From NCBI GenBank assembly GCA_020638595.1, contig JACKIG010000007.1:124001-188000 (forward strand): a DNA stretch of 64,000 nucleotides, read 5' to 3'. Position 1 is the stretch's first letter, and the number at the start of each line of letters is the position of its first letter. The notes below the pieces were generated by a model. The model saw nothing but the letters and a program-made list of their open reading frames with translations, was not told the origin of the DNA and did not search any database. Both the position numbers and the translations under genes were made by a program. The DNA comes from Rhodospirillaceae bacterium. GTDB taxonomy: Bacteria > Pseudomonadota > Alphaproteobacteria > DSM-16000 > Inquilinaceae. Positions 54,895 to 63,885 of this stretch are shown piece by piece.

Positions 54895-55854
54895 CTAGTT
54901 AATACATTCCGCAAAGCCGCTTTCGATTGTCTTGCGGTCGAGGTTGCGCCCGATGAACACCATCTCGTTGGTGCGGGTGTCGTTTTTCTGCCAGGGCTTG
55001 CCGGGCCGTCCATCAAGGGTCATGTGCACACCCTGGAAGACGAACCGGCGCGGCTCGGCATCGAGATCGAGGATGCCCTTCATCCGAAAGATGTCGGGGC
55101 CGTATTGCTGGACGAAGTTGAAGATCCACTTGTTGAACTTGCTGCTGTCGACGACGCCGGGTCGCACGATGCAGATGGACCCGATGTCTTCGTCGTGTTC
55201 GTGCTCTTCTTCCTGCAGGAAGTCCGGTTCGATGCTGAGGATCTTGTCGAGGTCGAAGGCGCCGACGCCCAGGATCCGGTCCAGGGCGATGTCGCTTTCC
55301 TGAGTGCGGTGGATCGGCGCGAACGGGTTCATCGCGCGGATCTTGTCCTCGATGCGCGCAACCTCTTCGGCGGGCACCAGGTCGATCTTGTTCAAGAGGA
55401 TGATGTCGGCGAAGGCGATCTGTTCTTGTGCTTCATGATGCTCGAGCTGCGTCCAGATATGCTTGCAGTCGACCGTCGTGATCACGGCATCCAGGGTCAG
55501 GCGGGACTGGATGCGATCGTCGACCAGAAACGACTGGATCACCGGCCCGGGGTCGGCGAGCCCCGTCGTTTCCACGACCAGGTGATCGATGTGCTGATAG
55601 CGCGAGAAGATGTCTTCGACGCTGCGGATCAGATCGCCGCGCACGGTGCAGCAGAGACAGCCGTTGTTCAGCTCGATGATCTCCTCTTCGGCTGACACGA
55701 CAAGCTGATGGTCGATGCTGATCTCACCGAATTCATTGATGATGACCGCGATCTTCCGGCCTTCCTGCTGGGTGAGGATGCGGTTCAGAAGCGTGGTTTT
55801 CCCCGACCCCAGGAAACCTGTGACGATGGTCGCCGGTCGACGTGTCAAGCCCAT
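54895..55854 (-). CDS. CobW/COG0523 family GTPase, probable metallochaperone
   Basis: G3E-family GTPase of 319 residues. Walker A GFLGSGKTT, the CxCC metal site GCLCC near residue 67, Walker B VETTG and NKID are intact. The C-terminal domain has an acidic/His stretch EEEHEHDEDIG. Members of this family insert cobalt, zinc or iron; one subfamily is linked to nitrile hydratase activation. First gene of the operon, 98 bases before the DUF1097 gene. Cobalt delivery to the hydratase is inferred from context. Confidence 0.88.
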   Translation of the reverse strand: MGLTRRPATIVTGFLGSGKTTLLNRILTQQEGRKIAVIINEFGEISIDHQLVVSAEEEIIELNNGCLCCTVRGDLIRSVEDIFSRYQHIDHLVVETTGLADPGPVIQSFLVDDRIQSRLTLDAVITTVDCKHIWTQLEHHEAQEQIAFADIILLNKIDLVPAEEVARIEDKIRAMNPFAPIHRTQESDIALDRILGVGAFDLDKILSIEPDFLQEEEHEHDEDIGSICIVRPGVVDSSKFNKWIFNFVQQYGPDIFRMKGILDLDAEPRRFVFQGVHMTLDGRPGKPWQKNDTRTNEMVFIGRNLDRKTIESGFAECIN

Positions 55855-56363
55855 GGCCACACTCCGCGGTCAGATCAGGGCGCCAAGGGATGGCCGATGG
55901 CCGGATGTCTGCGCCAGATGCTTCTTTAGCAATCTATATAGCAATCCATGTGCCAACCGGGTTTGGGGTCCGGATGGCGCCGATTGCCTTGTGTCCAATG
56001 GTTGGGCATCCGAAACGGGTACCGGATCCGCGGGGGAGTTGGGCAATCGATGGTCAGTGACACCCGGCGCTGGTCACTGCGTAGGCATGCGCTGAGTTCA
56101 TCGGGCAGACTTGCTGGAATGCTGCTGATCAGTTGTCGTGCAATTGGAAAGGTCGATCACGGACCGGGCACCCGAACAGTCAATAATGGTTGAGAACCGC
56201 GAGCATCGGACACACCCTCCGCTCTTGCCCGGGATTGCGGGGCAGCGCGGTTTTTTCTCCTGATGTGCGGGGGCTTTGAGTGTAATACGCGTTAATGATG
56301 TCAAGTGGACTATAGTGCACGTAAATGACTATGTCGTGCCATGATGGCACTGCTGGTGCGAGG
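55855..56363. other. 509-base non-coding region with putative control sites
   Basis: No credible gene. It should contain the promoter of the nitrile hydratase operon and of whatever lies to the right. Seen by eye: a direct repeat TAGCAATC at 55927-55934 and 55939-55946 with a TATA core, about 75 bases upstream of the cobW start; an inverted repeat CAGTGAC-N11-GTCACTG at 56055-56079; and an AT-richer segment at 56280-56330 with TTGACA on the minus strand (56304-56299). None could be assigned to a known regulator. Confidence 0.4.
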
Positions 56364-56846
56364 CTACCCGTCCCCGATATCGCCGAGCATCCGATCCGCC
56401 GGCTCCATGCTGGCGTCCAGCAGGGCGTGCAGCTGCTTCAGGCGGTCGGGGCCGAGGGCTTCGGCCATGGCAAGCTGGGCCTGGCGCCAGAAGGGGGCGG
56501 CCCGGCGCAGGGCATCGCGGCCGGGGTCGGTCAACAGCACCATGCGGGTGCGGCGGTCGCCGCCGGGCGCCAGCGCCACCAGGCCCGCGCGTTCCAGCGG
56601 TTTCAGGTTGCGCGTAAGCGTCGTGCGGTCCATGGCCATGCGGTGGGCCAGCGCCGTCATCGACAGCGGCTGGGCCACCCGCAACGTCGCCAGCAGACCG
56701 AACTGGGTGACGCGCAGGCCGCTCTCGACCAGGATATGGTCATAGAGCTGCGTCACCCGGCGCGTCGCCTTGCGCAGGGCGTGGCATGTGCATTCGTCCG
56801 GCCGCACGGCTTCGGTGGCACTGTCGGGGCGGGCTGCCTGGGTCAT
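56364..56846 (-). CDS. MarR family transcriptional regulator
   Basis: A 160-residue winged-helix regulator. The DNA-binding region is VTQFGLLATLRVAQPLSMTALAHRMAMDRTTLTRNLKPLERAGLVALAPGGDRRTRMVLLT. A CTCH segment near residue 20 gives two Cys close together, which might serve redox sensing. It lies between the nitrile hydratase operon and the thiolase gene, and no clear target is visible. An ATG 12 codons upstream is possible. Confidence 0.86.
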   Translation of the reverse strand: MTQAARPDSATEAVRPDECTCHALRKATRRVTQLYDHILVESGLRVTQFGLLATLRVAQPLSMTALAHRMAMDRTTLTRNLKPLERAGLVALAPGGDRRTRMVLLTDPGRDALRRAAPFWRQAQLAMAEALGPDRLKQLHALLDASMEPADRMLGDIGDG

Positions 56847-56928
56847 GACCCGGCCCGCCCGCCCCGACAGACACCCTTGCACAGCACCGGTCGGTTACGA
56901 CCAGGCACCGTTCAACGGCCGGCGCCCG

Positions 56929-58104
<1,176 letters not shown>

Positions 58105-58263
58105 CTTGATGCCTTTCCTCTCTTGGGCGGGGCGACAGCCCCCCGACGGCCGCCTTGCCGGACCGCGGGCATTAAGCGTAGGTACACCTTTTGCCCCGGT
58201 CAACGTTTCGACTGCCGGAATTTCACGCAAGCCGCCGCAGGCGCACGGAACCGCGCACAGCCC

Positions 58264-58292
58264 CTTGAAGCGGCAAATCGCCTCGCCCATAT
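58264..58292 (+). promoter_or_regulatory. Sigma-32 promoter of hsp20
   Basis: CTTGAA, 15 bases, then GCCCATAT: all six bases of the -35 consensus and seven of eight of CCCCATNT. It lies about 120 bases before the hsp20 start, leaving a leader long enough for an RNA thermometer. Confidence 0.8.
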
Positions 58293-58385
58293 GGTCGGCG
58301 CCGGGGCGCCAATCGTCAGGGTCCCGGCGGGATAAGCTGAAGGCGTGGCCCGTCCGGCGCGCTGCCGGCCCGGGTCTGCGCGGGT

Positions 58386-58409
58386 GATATCGCTTCAACG
58401 GAGGGTATC
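58386..58409 (+). promoter_or_regulatory. ROSE-like RNA thermometer hairpin over hsp20 ribosome-binding site
   Basis: The 24-base segment folds completely: GATATC pairs with GGTATC (one U-G pair), then a single bulged G (58392), then CTTC pairs with GGAG through the Shine-Dalgarno GGAGG (58400-58404), closing an AAC loop. The bulged G inside a YYGCU motif opposite the ribosome-binding site is the defining feature of ROSE elements, which melt on heating and release translation. The following ATG starts three bases later. Confidence 0.8.
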
Positions 58410-58411
58410 CG

Positions 58412-58873
58412 ATGCGTCAATACGATCTTTCGCCCCTGTTCCGCTCCACCATCGGCTTCGACCGGCTCTCGCGGGCGCTCGACGCGGCCATGCGCGTCGA
58501 CGAGGCGGCGCTGTCCTATCCCCCCTACAACATCGAGAAGCTGTCGGAGGACGACTACCGCATCACCATGGCGGTGGCCGGCTTCGGCCGGGACGATGTG
58601 GAGATCGTGGCCCAGGACGCCACGCTGACCGTCCGCGGCAAGGCCAGGCAGGACAACGAGACCGCCACCTACCTCTATCGCGGCATCGCCGGCCGGGCGT
58701 TCGAACGCAAGTTCCAGCTGGCCGACCATATCGAGGTGGTGGGGGCGGGCCTGGCCGACGGCATGTTGCACATCGACCTGCGCCGCGAGATCCCGGAGGC
58801 GATGAAGCCGCGCACCGTTCCGATCCGCACGCAGGCGCACGGGCAGGTCGAAATCCCCCGGAAGGTGGCGTGA
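58412..58873 (+). CDS. Small heat-shock protein Hsp20 (IbpA-like)
   Basis: ATP-independent holdase of 153 residues. The alpha-crystallin domain runs from about residue 36 to 130 (YPPYNIEKLSEDDYRITMAVAGFGRDDVEIVAQDATLTVRGK; FERKFQLADHIEVVGAGLADGMLHIDL), and the IPEAMKPRTVPI tail holds an IxI-like motif. The N-terminus YDLSPLFRSTIGFDRL is the class A type of alphaproteobacteria. Transcription and translation both look heat-controlled: sigma-32 promoter plus ROSE hairpin. Confidence 0.95.
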   Translation: MRQYDLSPLFRSTIGFDRLSRALDAAMRVDEAALSYPPYNIEKLSEDDYRITMAVAGFGRDDVEIVAQDATLTVRGKARQDNETATYLYRGIAGRAFERKFQLADHIEVVGAGLADGMLHIDLRREIPEAMKPRTVPIRTQAHGQVEIPRKVA

Positions 58874-59244
58874 TGGGTGCGCTTCACGCAACCGCAGGGG
58901 ACGGCCCGCGGCTGGACGCGCCGGCCGGCCTGGATGCGGCCGTGGCTATCGCGCGTGCGGAGGCGGCCAGTCATCCCGCGGCCACGGCCAGCCAATGTGC
59001 GGCGACCGCCGTGCTGCGGGTTTTCGGCCCTGAACTGCTCGACGCCGATGGCCAGATCCGGCCGGGCTGCCAGGCCGCCTATTGGCGGCTGGTCAACCGG
59101 GTCGAAGGAAGGCTTGGCGTTCACCGTCGCCGGGCGCAAAATCGGAGTCCGATGGTCCCGGCCATGATGGCCGTGCGATCGGGACGTGAGGGTGTGGGCG
59201 CTATCGCTGCCCCGGCGGGCCGGCCCCAGGGGGTGGCCGCGTAA
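58873..59244 (+). CDS. Small protein of unknown function downstream of hsp20
   Basis: A 123-residue frame starting in the stop of hsp20 (TGATG overlap). The first 80 residues, with AVAIARAEAASHPAATASQCAATAVLRVFGPELLDADGQIRPGCQAAYWRLVNRVEGRL, look like a real helical protein; the last 35 are low-complexity. No family recognised. Coupling suggests co-expression on heat shock. Confidence 0.5.
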   Translation: MGALHATAGDGPRLDAPAGLDAAVAIARAEAASHPAATASQCAATAVLRVFGPELLDADGQIRPGCQAAYWRLVNRVEGRLGVHRRRAQNRSPMVPAMMAVRSGREGVGAIAAPAGRPQGVAA

Positions 59245-59303
59245 GGGGTGGTGCGGCGGGGCTTGCGGTCCTGCCGGGTGTCGACGACGGAGGACAGGAC
59301 GAA

Positions 59304-59597
59304 ATGAGCATCACGCTGCGATTGCTGACGGTGGCCGCCGGCGCGACGCTGCTGGCGGTGTCCGCGGCGGCGGTGCCGGCCGGCGCCGATGAGGACGTCA
59401 AGCCGGTGACGGACAAGCTGGAATTCGTCGAAGCCGCCGACGGCATCAAGCCCTTCGGCGTGGACGATCCGGGCGTGGCGATTGCCGGTGCGCAGATCGA
59501 TGGCCTGACGGTCGAGATCCCCGACGGCTACGCCTGGAGGCTGCCCGACAAGGGCGAGAAATTCGTGCTGGAGGAGCCTGCGGCGGCCGCGGAGTAG
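59304..59597 (+). CDS. Small secreted protein of unknown function
   Basis: A 97-residue protein with a signal peptide (LTVAAGATLLAVSAAAVPAGA). The mature part is acidic, with PFGVDDPGVAIAGAQIDGLTVEIPDGYAWRLPDKGEKFVL. GGAGGACAGGAC lies before the start. No family recognised. It is the last plus-strand gene before a terminator. Confidence 0.65.
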   Translation: MSITLRLLTVAAGATLLAVSAAAVPAGADEDVKPVTDKLEFVEAADGIKPFGVDDPGVAIAGAQIDGLTVEIPDGYAWRLPDKGEKFVLEEPAAAAE

Positions 59598-59632
59598 ACC
59601 GCACCGGGTCCGGCGGACCCGATCCGGTCGGC

Positions 59633-59663
59633 GGGCATCGGCCGCAAGGCCGGTGCCCGTTTG
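59633..59663. terminator. Terminator between convergent genes
   Basis: GGGCATCGGCC-GCAA-GGCCGGTGCCC (one G-T pair, 11-base stem) followed on the plus strand by GTTTG. It lies between the small secreted gene and the end of the paaY-like gene on the other strand. A second hairpin, CGGGTCC-GGC-GGACCCG, precedes it at 59605-59621. Confidence 0.6.
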
Positions 59664-59693
59664 CCGTGGGAGAGGCGGGCGGCTTCGCTGCCG

Positions 59694-60299
59694 TCAGCGG
59701 CCTTCGGTGACGAATTTGGGCGCCAGGTCGCCCGGCGGCAGGAAGCGCTTGCGGTTCTGTTCCGGCACCGTCAGCGGCGTGCACTCGCGCATCGTGCCCA
59801 GGCTGCGCCGGGTCAGCTCTTGATATTCTGCCGTGCCCGCGCGCTTCCAGCCGATCTCCTCGTCCGTCAGGTCCCGGACGATGCGGCCCGGAACCCCGGC
59901 GACCAGGGTCCGGGGCGGGATTTCGAACTTGGCCTTCACGAAGGTCAGCGCGGCGACGAAGGCGCTCTCGCCCACGATGGCGCCATCCATCACGACGGCG
60001 TTCATGCCGACCATGGCATTGGTGCGGACGATGCAGCCGTGCAGCACCGCGCCGTGGCCGATATGGCCGTCCTGCTCGATCACCGTGTCCGTGCCGGGAA
60101 AGCCGTGCATGGTGCAGCTGTCCTGCACATTGGCGCCGGGGCCGACGATCAGCCGCCCGAAATCGCCGCGCAGCGACGCGTGCGGTGCGATATAGCTGCC
60201 CGGGCCGACGATGACATCGCCGATCAGCACGGCGGTCGGATGGACAAACGCGGTAGGGTCGACGACGGGGCGAAGCCCGTCGATCTCGTAGATCGGCAT
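59694..60299 (-). CDS. Gamma-carbonic anhydrase-like / PaaY family protein
   Basis: Left-handed beta-helix protein of 201 residues with hexapeptide repeats (VHPTAVLIGDVIVGPGSYIAPHASLRGDFG, IEQDGHIGHGAVLHGCIVRTNAMVGMNAVVMDGAIVGE). His residues in MHGFPGT and GHIGHGAVLHG are the metal ligands. The C-terminal tail CTPLTVPEQNRKRFLPP matches PaaY thioesterases of the phenylacetate pathway better than plain carbonic anhydrases. It is 19 bases after a BadH-like SDR gene. Confidence 0.85.
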   Translation of the reverse strand: MPIYEIDGLRPVVDPTAFVHPTAVLIGDVIVGPGSYIAPHASLRGDFGRLIVGPGANVQDSCTMHGFPGTDTVIEQDGHIGHGAVLHGCIVRTNAMVGMNAVVMDGAIVGESAFVAALTFVKAKFEIPPRTLVAGVPGRIVRDLTDEEIGWKRAGTAEYQELTRRSLGTMRECTPLTVPEQNRKRFLPPGDLAPKFVTEGR

Positions 60300-60318
60300 G
60301 CAAAAATCCTTCGTGTCG

Positions 60319-61086
60319 TCAGCCGTGCATGGTCAGGCCGCCGGAGACGCTGATCACCTGGCCGGTGATGTAGTCCGCATCGTCGCTGGCGAGGAAGGCG
60401 ACGATGCCGGGGATGTCCTCCGGCCGGCCGAGCCGGCGCAGCGGGATCGCCCGCTTCAGCCCGTCATAGAGCCGGGCGCCATAGTTGCCCTCGCCCAAGA
60501 AGGACTGGAACAGCGGCGTTTCGGTCGGTCCCGGGCAGACCACGTTCAGGCGGATGCCGTTGCGCGCCACCTCGCGGGCGACCGCCTTCGTGAACGACAC
60601 CAGGCCGCCCTTGCAGGCGGAATACACTGCCTCGCCGGTCGAGCCGACGCGCGCGGCGTCGGAGGCGATGTTGACGACCTTGCCGCCGTCCTGCGCCACC
60701 ATGCGCGGCAGCACCACATGGTGCATGTTCAGCGCCCCCATCAGGTTGATGGACACGACCCGGTCCCAGAACGCCGGCCCCGTTTCCAGGAAGGGGATCG
60801 GCTGATCCCAGCCGGCGTTGTTGACCAGCACGTGGATACCCCCGACGCGCTGTTCGAACAGGTCCACCTTGGCGACCACCTCGTCATAGTTGGTGATGTC
60901 GCATTCCAGGACCATGGTCCGGCCCGCCAGGCCCTTGCAGGTCTCGACCGTCTGGGTCGCCGCGTCGACATTGATGTCCAGCACGCCGACCGTCATCCCC
61001 TCTTCGACCAGCCTGATGGCGATCGCGCGGCCGATCCCGCTCCCGGCTCCTGTCACGATCACCGATTTGTTCCGCAATCCGCGCAT
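60319..61086 (-). CDS. SDR similar to 2-hydroxycyclohexanecarboxyl-CoA dehydrogenase (BadH-like)
   Basis: NAD-dependent short-chain dehydrogenase, 255 residues. Motifs: TGAGSGIG at 12-19, NNAGWDQPIPF, catalytic Ser in NIASDAARVGS, Tyr and Lys in YSACKGG. The segments SDAARVGSTGEAVYSACKGG and SVSGGLTMHG are very close to BadH of cyclohexanecarboxylate degradation. No other bad or ali gene is near, so the real substrate may be another cyclic hydroxyacyl-CoA. Likely co-transcribed with the paaY-like gene. Confidence 0.85.
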   Translation of the reverse strand: MRGLRNKSVIVTGAGSGIGRAIAIRLVEEGMTVGVLDINVDAATQTVETCKGLAGRTMVLECDITNYDEVVAKVDLFEQRVGGIHVLVNNAGWDQPIPFLETGPAFWDRVVSINLMGALNMHHVVLPRMVAQDGGKVVNIASDAARVGSTGEAVYSACKGGLVSFTKAVAREVARNGIRLNVVCPGPTETPLFQSFLGEGNYGARLYDGLKRAIPLRRLGRPEDIPGIVAFLASDDADYITGQVISVSGGLTMHG

Positions 61087-61442
61087 CGGCCCACTCCCGT
61101 TACCTGCCTGGTTCCCTGCCGAATGGCGGCAATCCCCGTGCGCCTCTCGTTGCAGGCGGAACCGTCCGACAGCTTAGAGGCCATCGCGGGGCCGAAACCA
61201 GCGAATACCGCAGGCAGCACGGCAACCGGGGAAATGCGTCGACCGTCGGCGCGGCACGGCAGGAACCGGACCGACGGCCCGCAACCCCGCGAGATCCGAA
61301 GGGCAGGCTATCAGCGGCGGCGTGCCCGGTCATCCGTGGACTGGCAGGCGCCGTTCGCGCCCAGGTTCTGCTGTCGGAGCGGCGGTGACGCCGGGCGCGA
61401 ACTGCGCTATGCAGCGCCACCGCTGACACACCGCCCGGACCC
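61087..61442. other. 356-base gap between divergent genes
   Basis: No gene, tRNA or clear palindrome could be supported. It should hold promoters for the BadH-like gene and pyrD. Confidence 0.4.
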
Positions 61443-62504
61443 ATGATCGACGCCTATCGCCTGCTTCGCCCCATCGTGCATGCGCTGCCGCCGGAGACGG
61501 CACACCGGTGGACGGTGAAGGCGCTGCGGTCCGGCATGATCCGCGGCGGGCCGCCGCCGGACGACCCGATCCTGCAGGTCGGCCTGTGGGGGACGCGGTT
61601 CGCCAACCCGATAGGGCTTGCCGCCGGATTCGACAAGAATGCCGAAGTGCCGGATGCGCTTCTGCGCCTGGGGTTCGGCTTCGTGGAAGTGGGCAGCGTG
61701 ACCCCGCGGCCGCAGTCCGGCAATCCGCAACCGCGGCTGTTCCGGCTTCCCGGCCAGGGCGCCCTGATTAACCGCCTGGGGTTCAACAACGAAGGGCTGG
61801 ACGCCGTGGCCGGCCGGCTTGCCGCCCGGCGCCAATGCGCGGTGCCCCGGGGGGCGGTGGGGGCCAATGTCGGGTGCAACCGGGACAGCGCCGATCCGGC
61901 GGCGGACTACCGACTCGGCATCGCCAGGCTGGCGCCGCTGGTCGACTACCTGGTGATCAACGTGTCCTCGCCCAACACGCCGGGGCTCAGGCTGTTGCAG
62001 CAGCAGGCGGCCTTGCGGGACCTGCTGCGGGTTGCCATGGGCGCCCGGTCGACGGCGGATGCGTCACCGCCGCTGCTCGTCAAGATCGCCCCCGATCTGG
62101 GGCCGCAGGACCTGGAGGATATCGTGGCGGTGGCGGTCGAGGCCGGCATCGACGGCCTTGTCGTCAGCAATACGACGGTGTCCCGGCCGCCGGGCCTGCC
62201 GCAACGGCTGGCCCAGGAAGCCGGGGGCTTGAGCGGCCGGCCGCTGATGGCCCTGTCGACGGAGACCCTGCGGGCCACGGCCCGGCTGACCGGCGGGCGC
62301 CTGCCCCTGGTCGGCGTCGGCGGCATCGCCAGCGGCCGCGACGCCTATGCCAAGATTCGCGCCGGTGCGACGCTGGTCCAGCTCTACACCGCCCTGGTCT
62401 ATGGCGGCCCGGCCCTGGTCGGTGCGATAAAGCGCGAGCTGGCGGCACTGCTCAGGGCCGACGGGTTCGCCAACGTGATGGATGCCGTAGGCGTGGAGGT
62501 TTAG
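61443..62504 (+). CDS. pyrD: Dihydroorotate dehydrogenase (quinone), class 2
   Basis: Membrane-associated flavoenzyme of pyrimidine synthesis; 353 residues. The class 2 N-terminal helix (MIDAYRLLRPIVHALPPETAHRW) is present. Signatures: NPIGLAAGFDKNAEVPDALLRLGFGFVEVGSVTP, GANVGCNRD, YLVINVSSPNTPGLR with the catalytic Ser, and VGVGGIASGRDAYAKIRAGATLVQLYTALVYGGP. Confidence 0.96.
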   Translation: MIDAYRLLRPIVHALPPETAHRWTVKALRSGMIRGGPPPDDPILQVGLWGTRFANPIGLAAGFDKNAEVPDALLRLGFGFVEVGSVTPRPQSGNPQPRLFRLPGQGALINRLGFNNEGLDAVAGRLAARRQCAVPRGAVGANVGCNRDSADPAADYRLGIARLAPLVDYLVINVSSPNTPGLRLLQQQAALRDLLRVAMGARSTADASPPLLVKIAPDLGPQDLEDIVAVAVEAGIDGLVVSNTTVSRPPGLPQRLAQEAGGLSGRPLMALSTETLRATARLTGGRLPLVGVGGIASGRDAYAKIRAGATLVQLYTALVYGGPALVGAIKRELAALLRADGFANVMDAVGVEV

Positions 62505-62575
62505 CCCTTTGCGATCGGCACCATCCGACGGACACTTGCCCGGAAACCGCGCCAGGGAGGTCGCTGGTCCCTGAT

Positions 62576-63838
62576 ATGTCGTTCTTCGGTCACTTGCTTC
62601 TGATGCTGGTCTACGGGCTGATCGCGGCGGCCGCCGCGGTCGCGTTGCCCTATGCCGGGGAGGGCATGGCACCCCGCACGGCCATGTGGATCGGCGGCGG
62701 CATCTTCGTCGGCGGCTTCATCCTGCACGTGACGGCCAGCAGGCTCGGCTGGGCGGCGGCGATCCGGCGGGAGATCAACCAGCTGTCGTCGGACCGCGAC
62801 CGGCTGTTCGCCGAGCTGTTCGAGACCCGCGAGCAGGTGCGCGCGATCGAGGACCGCCTGGCCGAGCAGCCGAGCGCCGCCAACACGCGGGAGGTGGTGC
62901 GCGACGAGGTCAAGATGCTGCACGGCCTGCTGGAGCAGATTGCCCAGCACCTGTCGACCGGCGCCACGGGATCGCCGTCCGACACCCCCGCCGCCGCGCC
63001 GGCACAGCCCGCCGCCGCCCCGGCCGCCGGCCGCAAGGGCGACGGCGCGGAGGTCCGCGCGAACCTCCGGCCGCAGCCGGAACCCAGCCCCGACAAGCTG
63101 AGCGACGAGGAGATCCTGGCCCTTCTCGACGATGCCATCAAACGCGACCGCATCGACATCGCCCTGTCGCCGATCGTGACCCTGCCCCAGCGCAAGACCC
63201 GCCATTTCGAGGCGTTCAGCCGGATCATGACGACGACGGGCCATTATCTGCTGCCCGACCAGTACCAGGCGATCGCCGAACGCGAAGGGCTGATCGTGCC
63301 GGTGGACAACCTGCTGCTGTTCCGCTGCATCCAGCTGATCCGCGAAAGCCTGCGCCAGCACAACCGGCGCACGGTGTTCGCCAACATGTCGACCTACAGC
63401 CTGGGCGATGCCGATTTCATGCGCCAGCTGTTCGAATTCCTGAACGCCAATACCGCGCTGGCCCCGCATCTGGTGCTGGAATTCCGCATGGACGACCTGC
63501 GCGCGGCCTTGCGCGACCTGCGCCCGCAGATGGACCGGATGGCCAGGCTCGGCTTCCGCTTCTCCATCGACGAGGCCCACGACCTGGCACGCCTGGATGC
63601 CGAAGTCCTGGCGTCGGCGCATATCCGCTTCGTCAAGATCAATGCCGCGACGCTGCTGAAGGAACAGGCGGCGATACCGCCCCTGGACGTCACCGCGGCC
63701 AAGCGCGACCTCGACCGCTCGGCCATCGACCTGATCGTCGAGGGCATCGCCGACGAGGAGACGTTGCGCGAGCTCGTTGGCCTGCCGATCGACTACGGCG
63801 AGGGCCCGCTGTTCCGTGACACCTCGCTGCGGCCATAG
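62576..63838 (+). CDS. Membrane protein with degenerate EAL domain
   Basis: A 420-residue protein. Two hydrophobic segments (about 4-24 and 34-57) are followed by a coiled coil (about 65-120), a Pro/Ala linker (about 130-175) and an EAL domain (about 185-415). The EAL box reads HFEAFSRI, NxS is ANMSTYS, and the catalytic DDFGTG is SIDEAHDL, lacking the paired Asp; KID is VKIN. It is therefore probably an inactive cyclic-di-GMP receptor. It follows pyrD by 71 bases and precedes a HAD-hydrolase gene. Confidence 0.8.
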   Translation: MSFFGHLLLMLVYGLIAAAAAVALPYAGEGMAPRTAMWIGGGIFVGGFILHVTASRLGWAAAIRREINQLSSDRDRLFAELFETREQVRAIEDRLAEQPSAANTREVVRDEVKMLHGLLEQIAQHLSTGATGSPSDTPAAAPAQPAAAPAAGRKGDGAEVRANLRPQPEPSPDKLSDEEILALLDDAIKRDRIDIALSPIVTLPQRKTRHFEAFSRIMTTTGHYLLPDQYQAIAEREGLIVPVDNLLLFRCIQLIRESLRQHNRRTVFANMSTYSLGDADFMRQLFEFLNANTALAPHLVLEFRMDDLRAALRDLRPQMDRMARLGFRFSIDEAHDLARLDAEVLASAHIRFVKINAATLLKEQAAIPPLDVTAAKRDLDRSAIDLIVEGIADEETLRELVGLPIDYGEGPLFRDTSLRP

Positions 63839-63885
63839 CGTCCCGTTACCGGCCGCCCCGATCCGCCACCTGAAGTGTTGCCGCG

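Larger units (their letters stand above)
58105..58411. other. Divergent control region of thiolase and hsp20
   Basis: No gene. It contains a sigma-32-type promoter at 58264-58292 and a 5' leader of about 110 bases ending in a ROSE-like hairpin. The left part is the upstream region of the thiolase gene. Confidence 0.6.
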
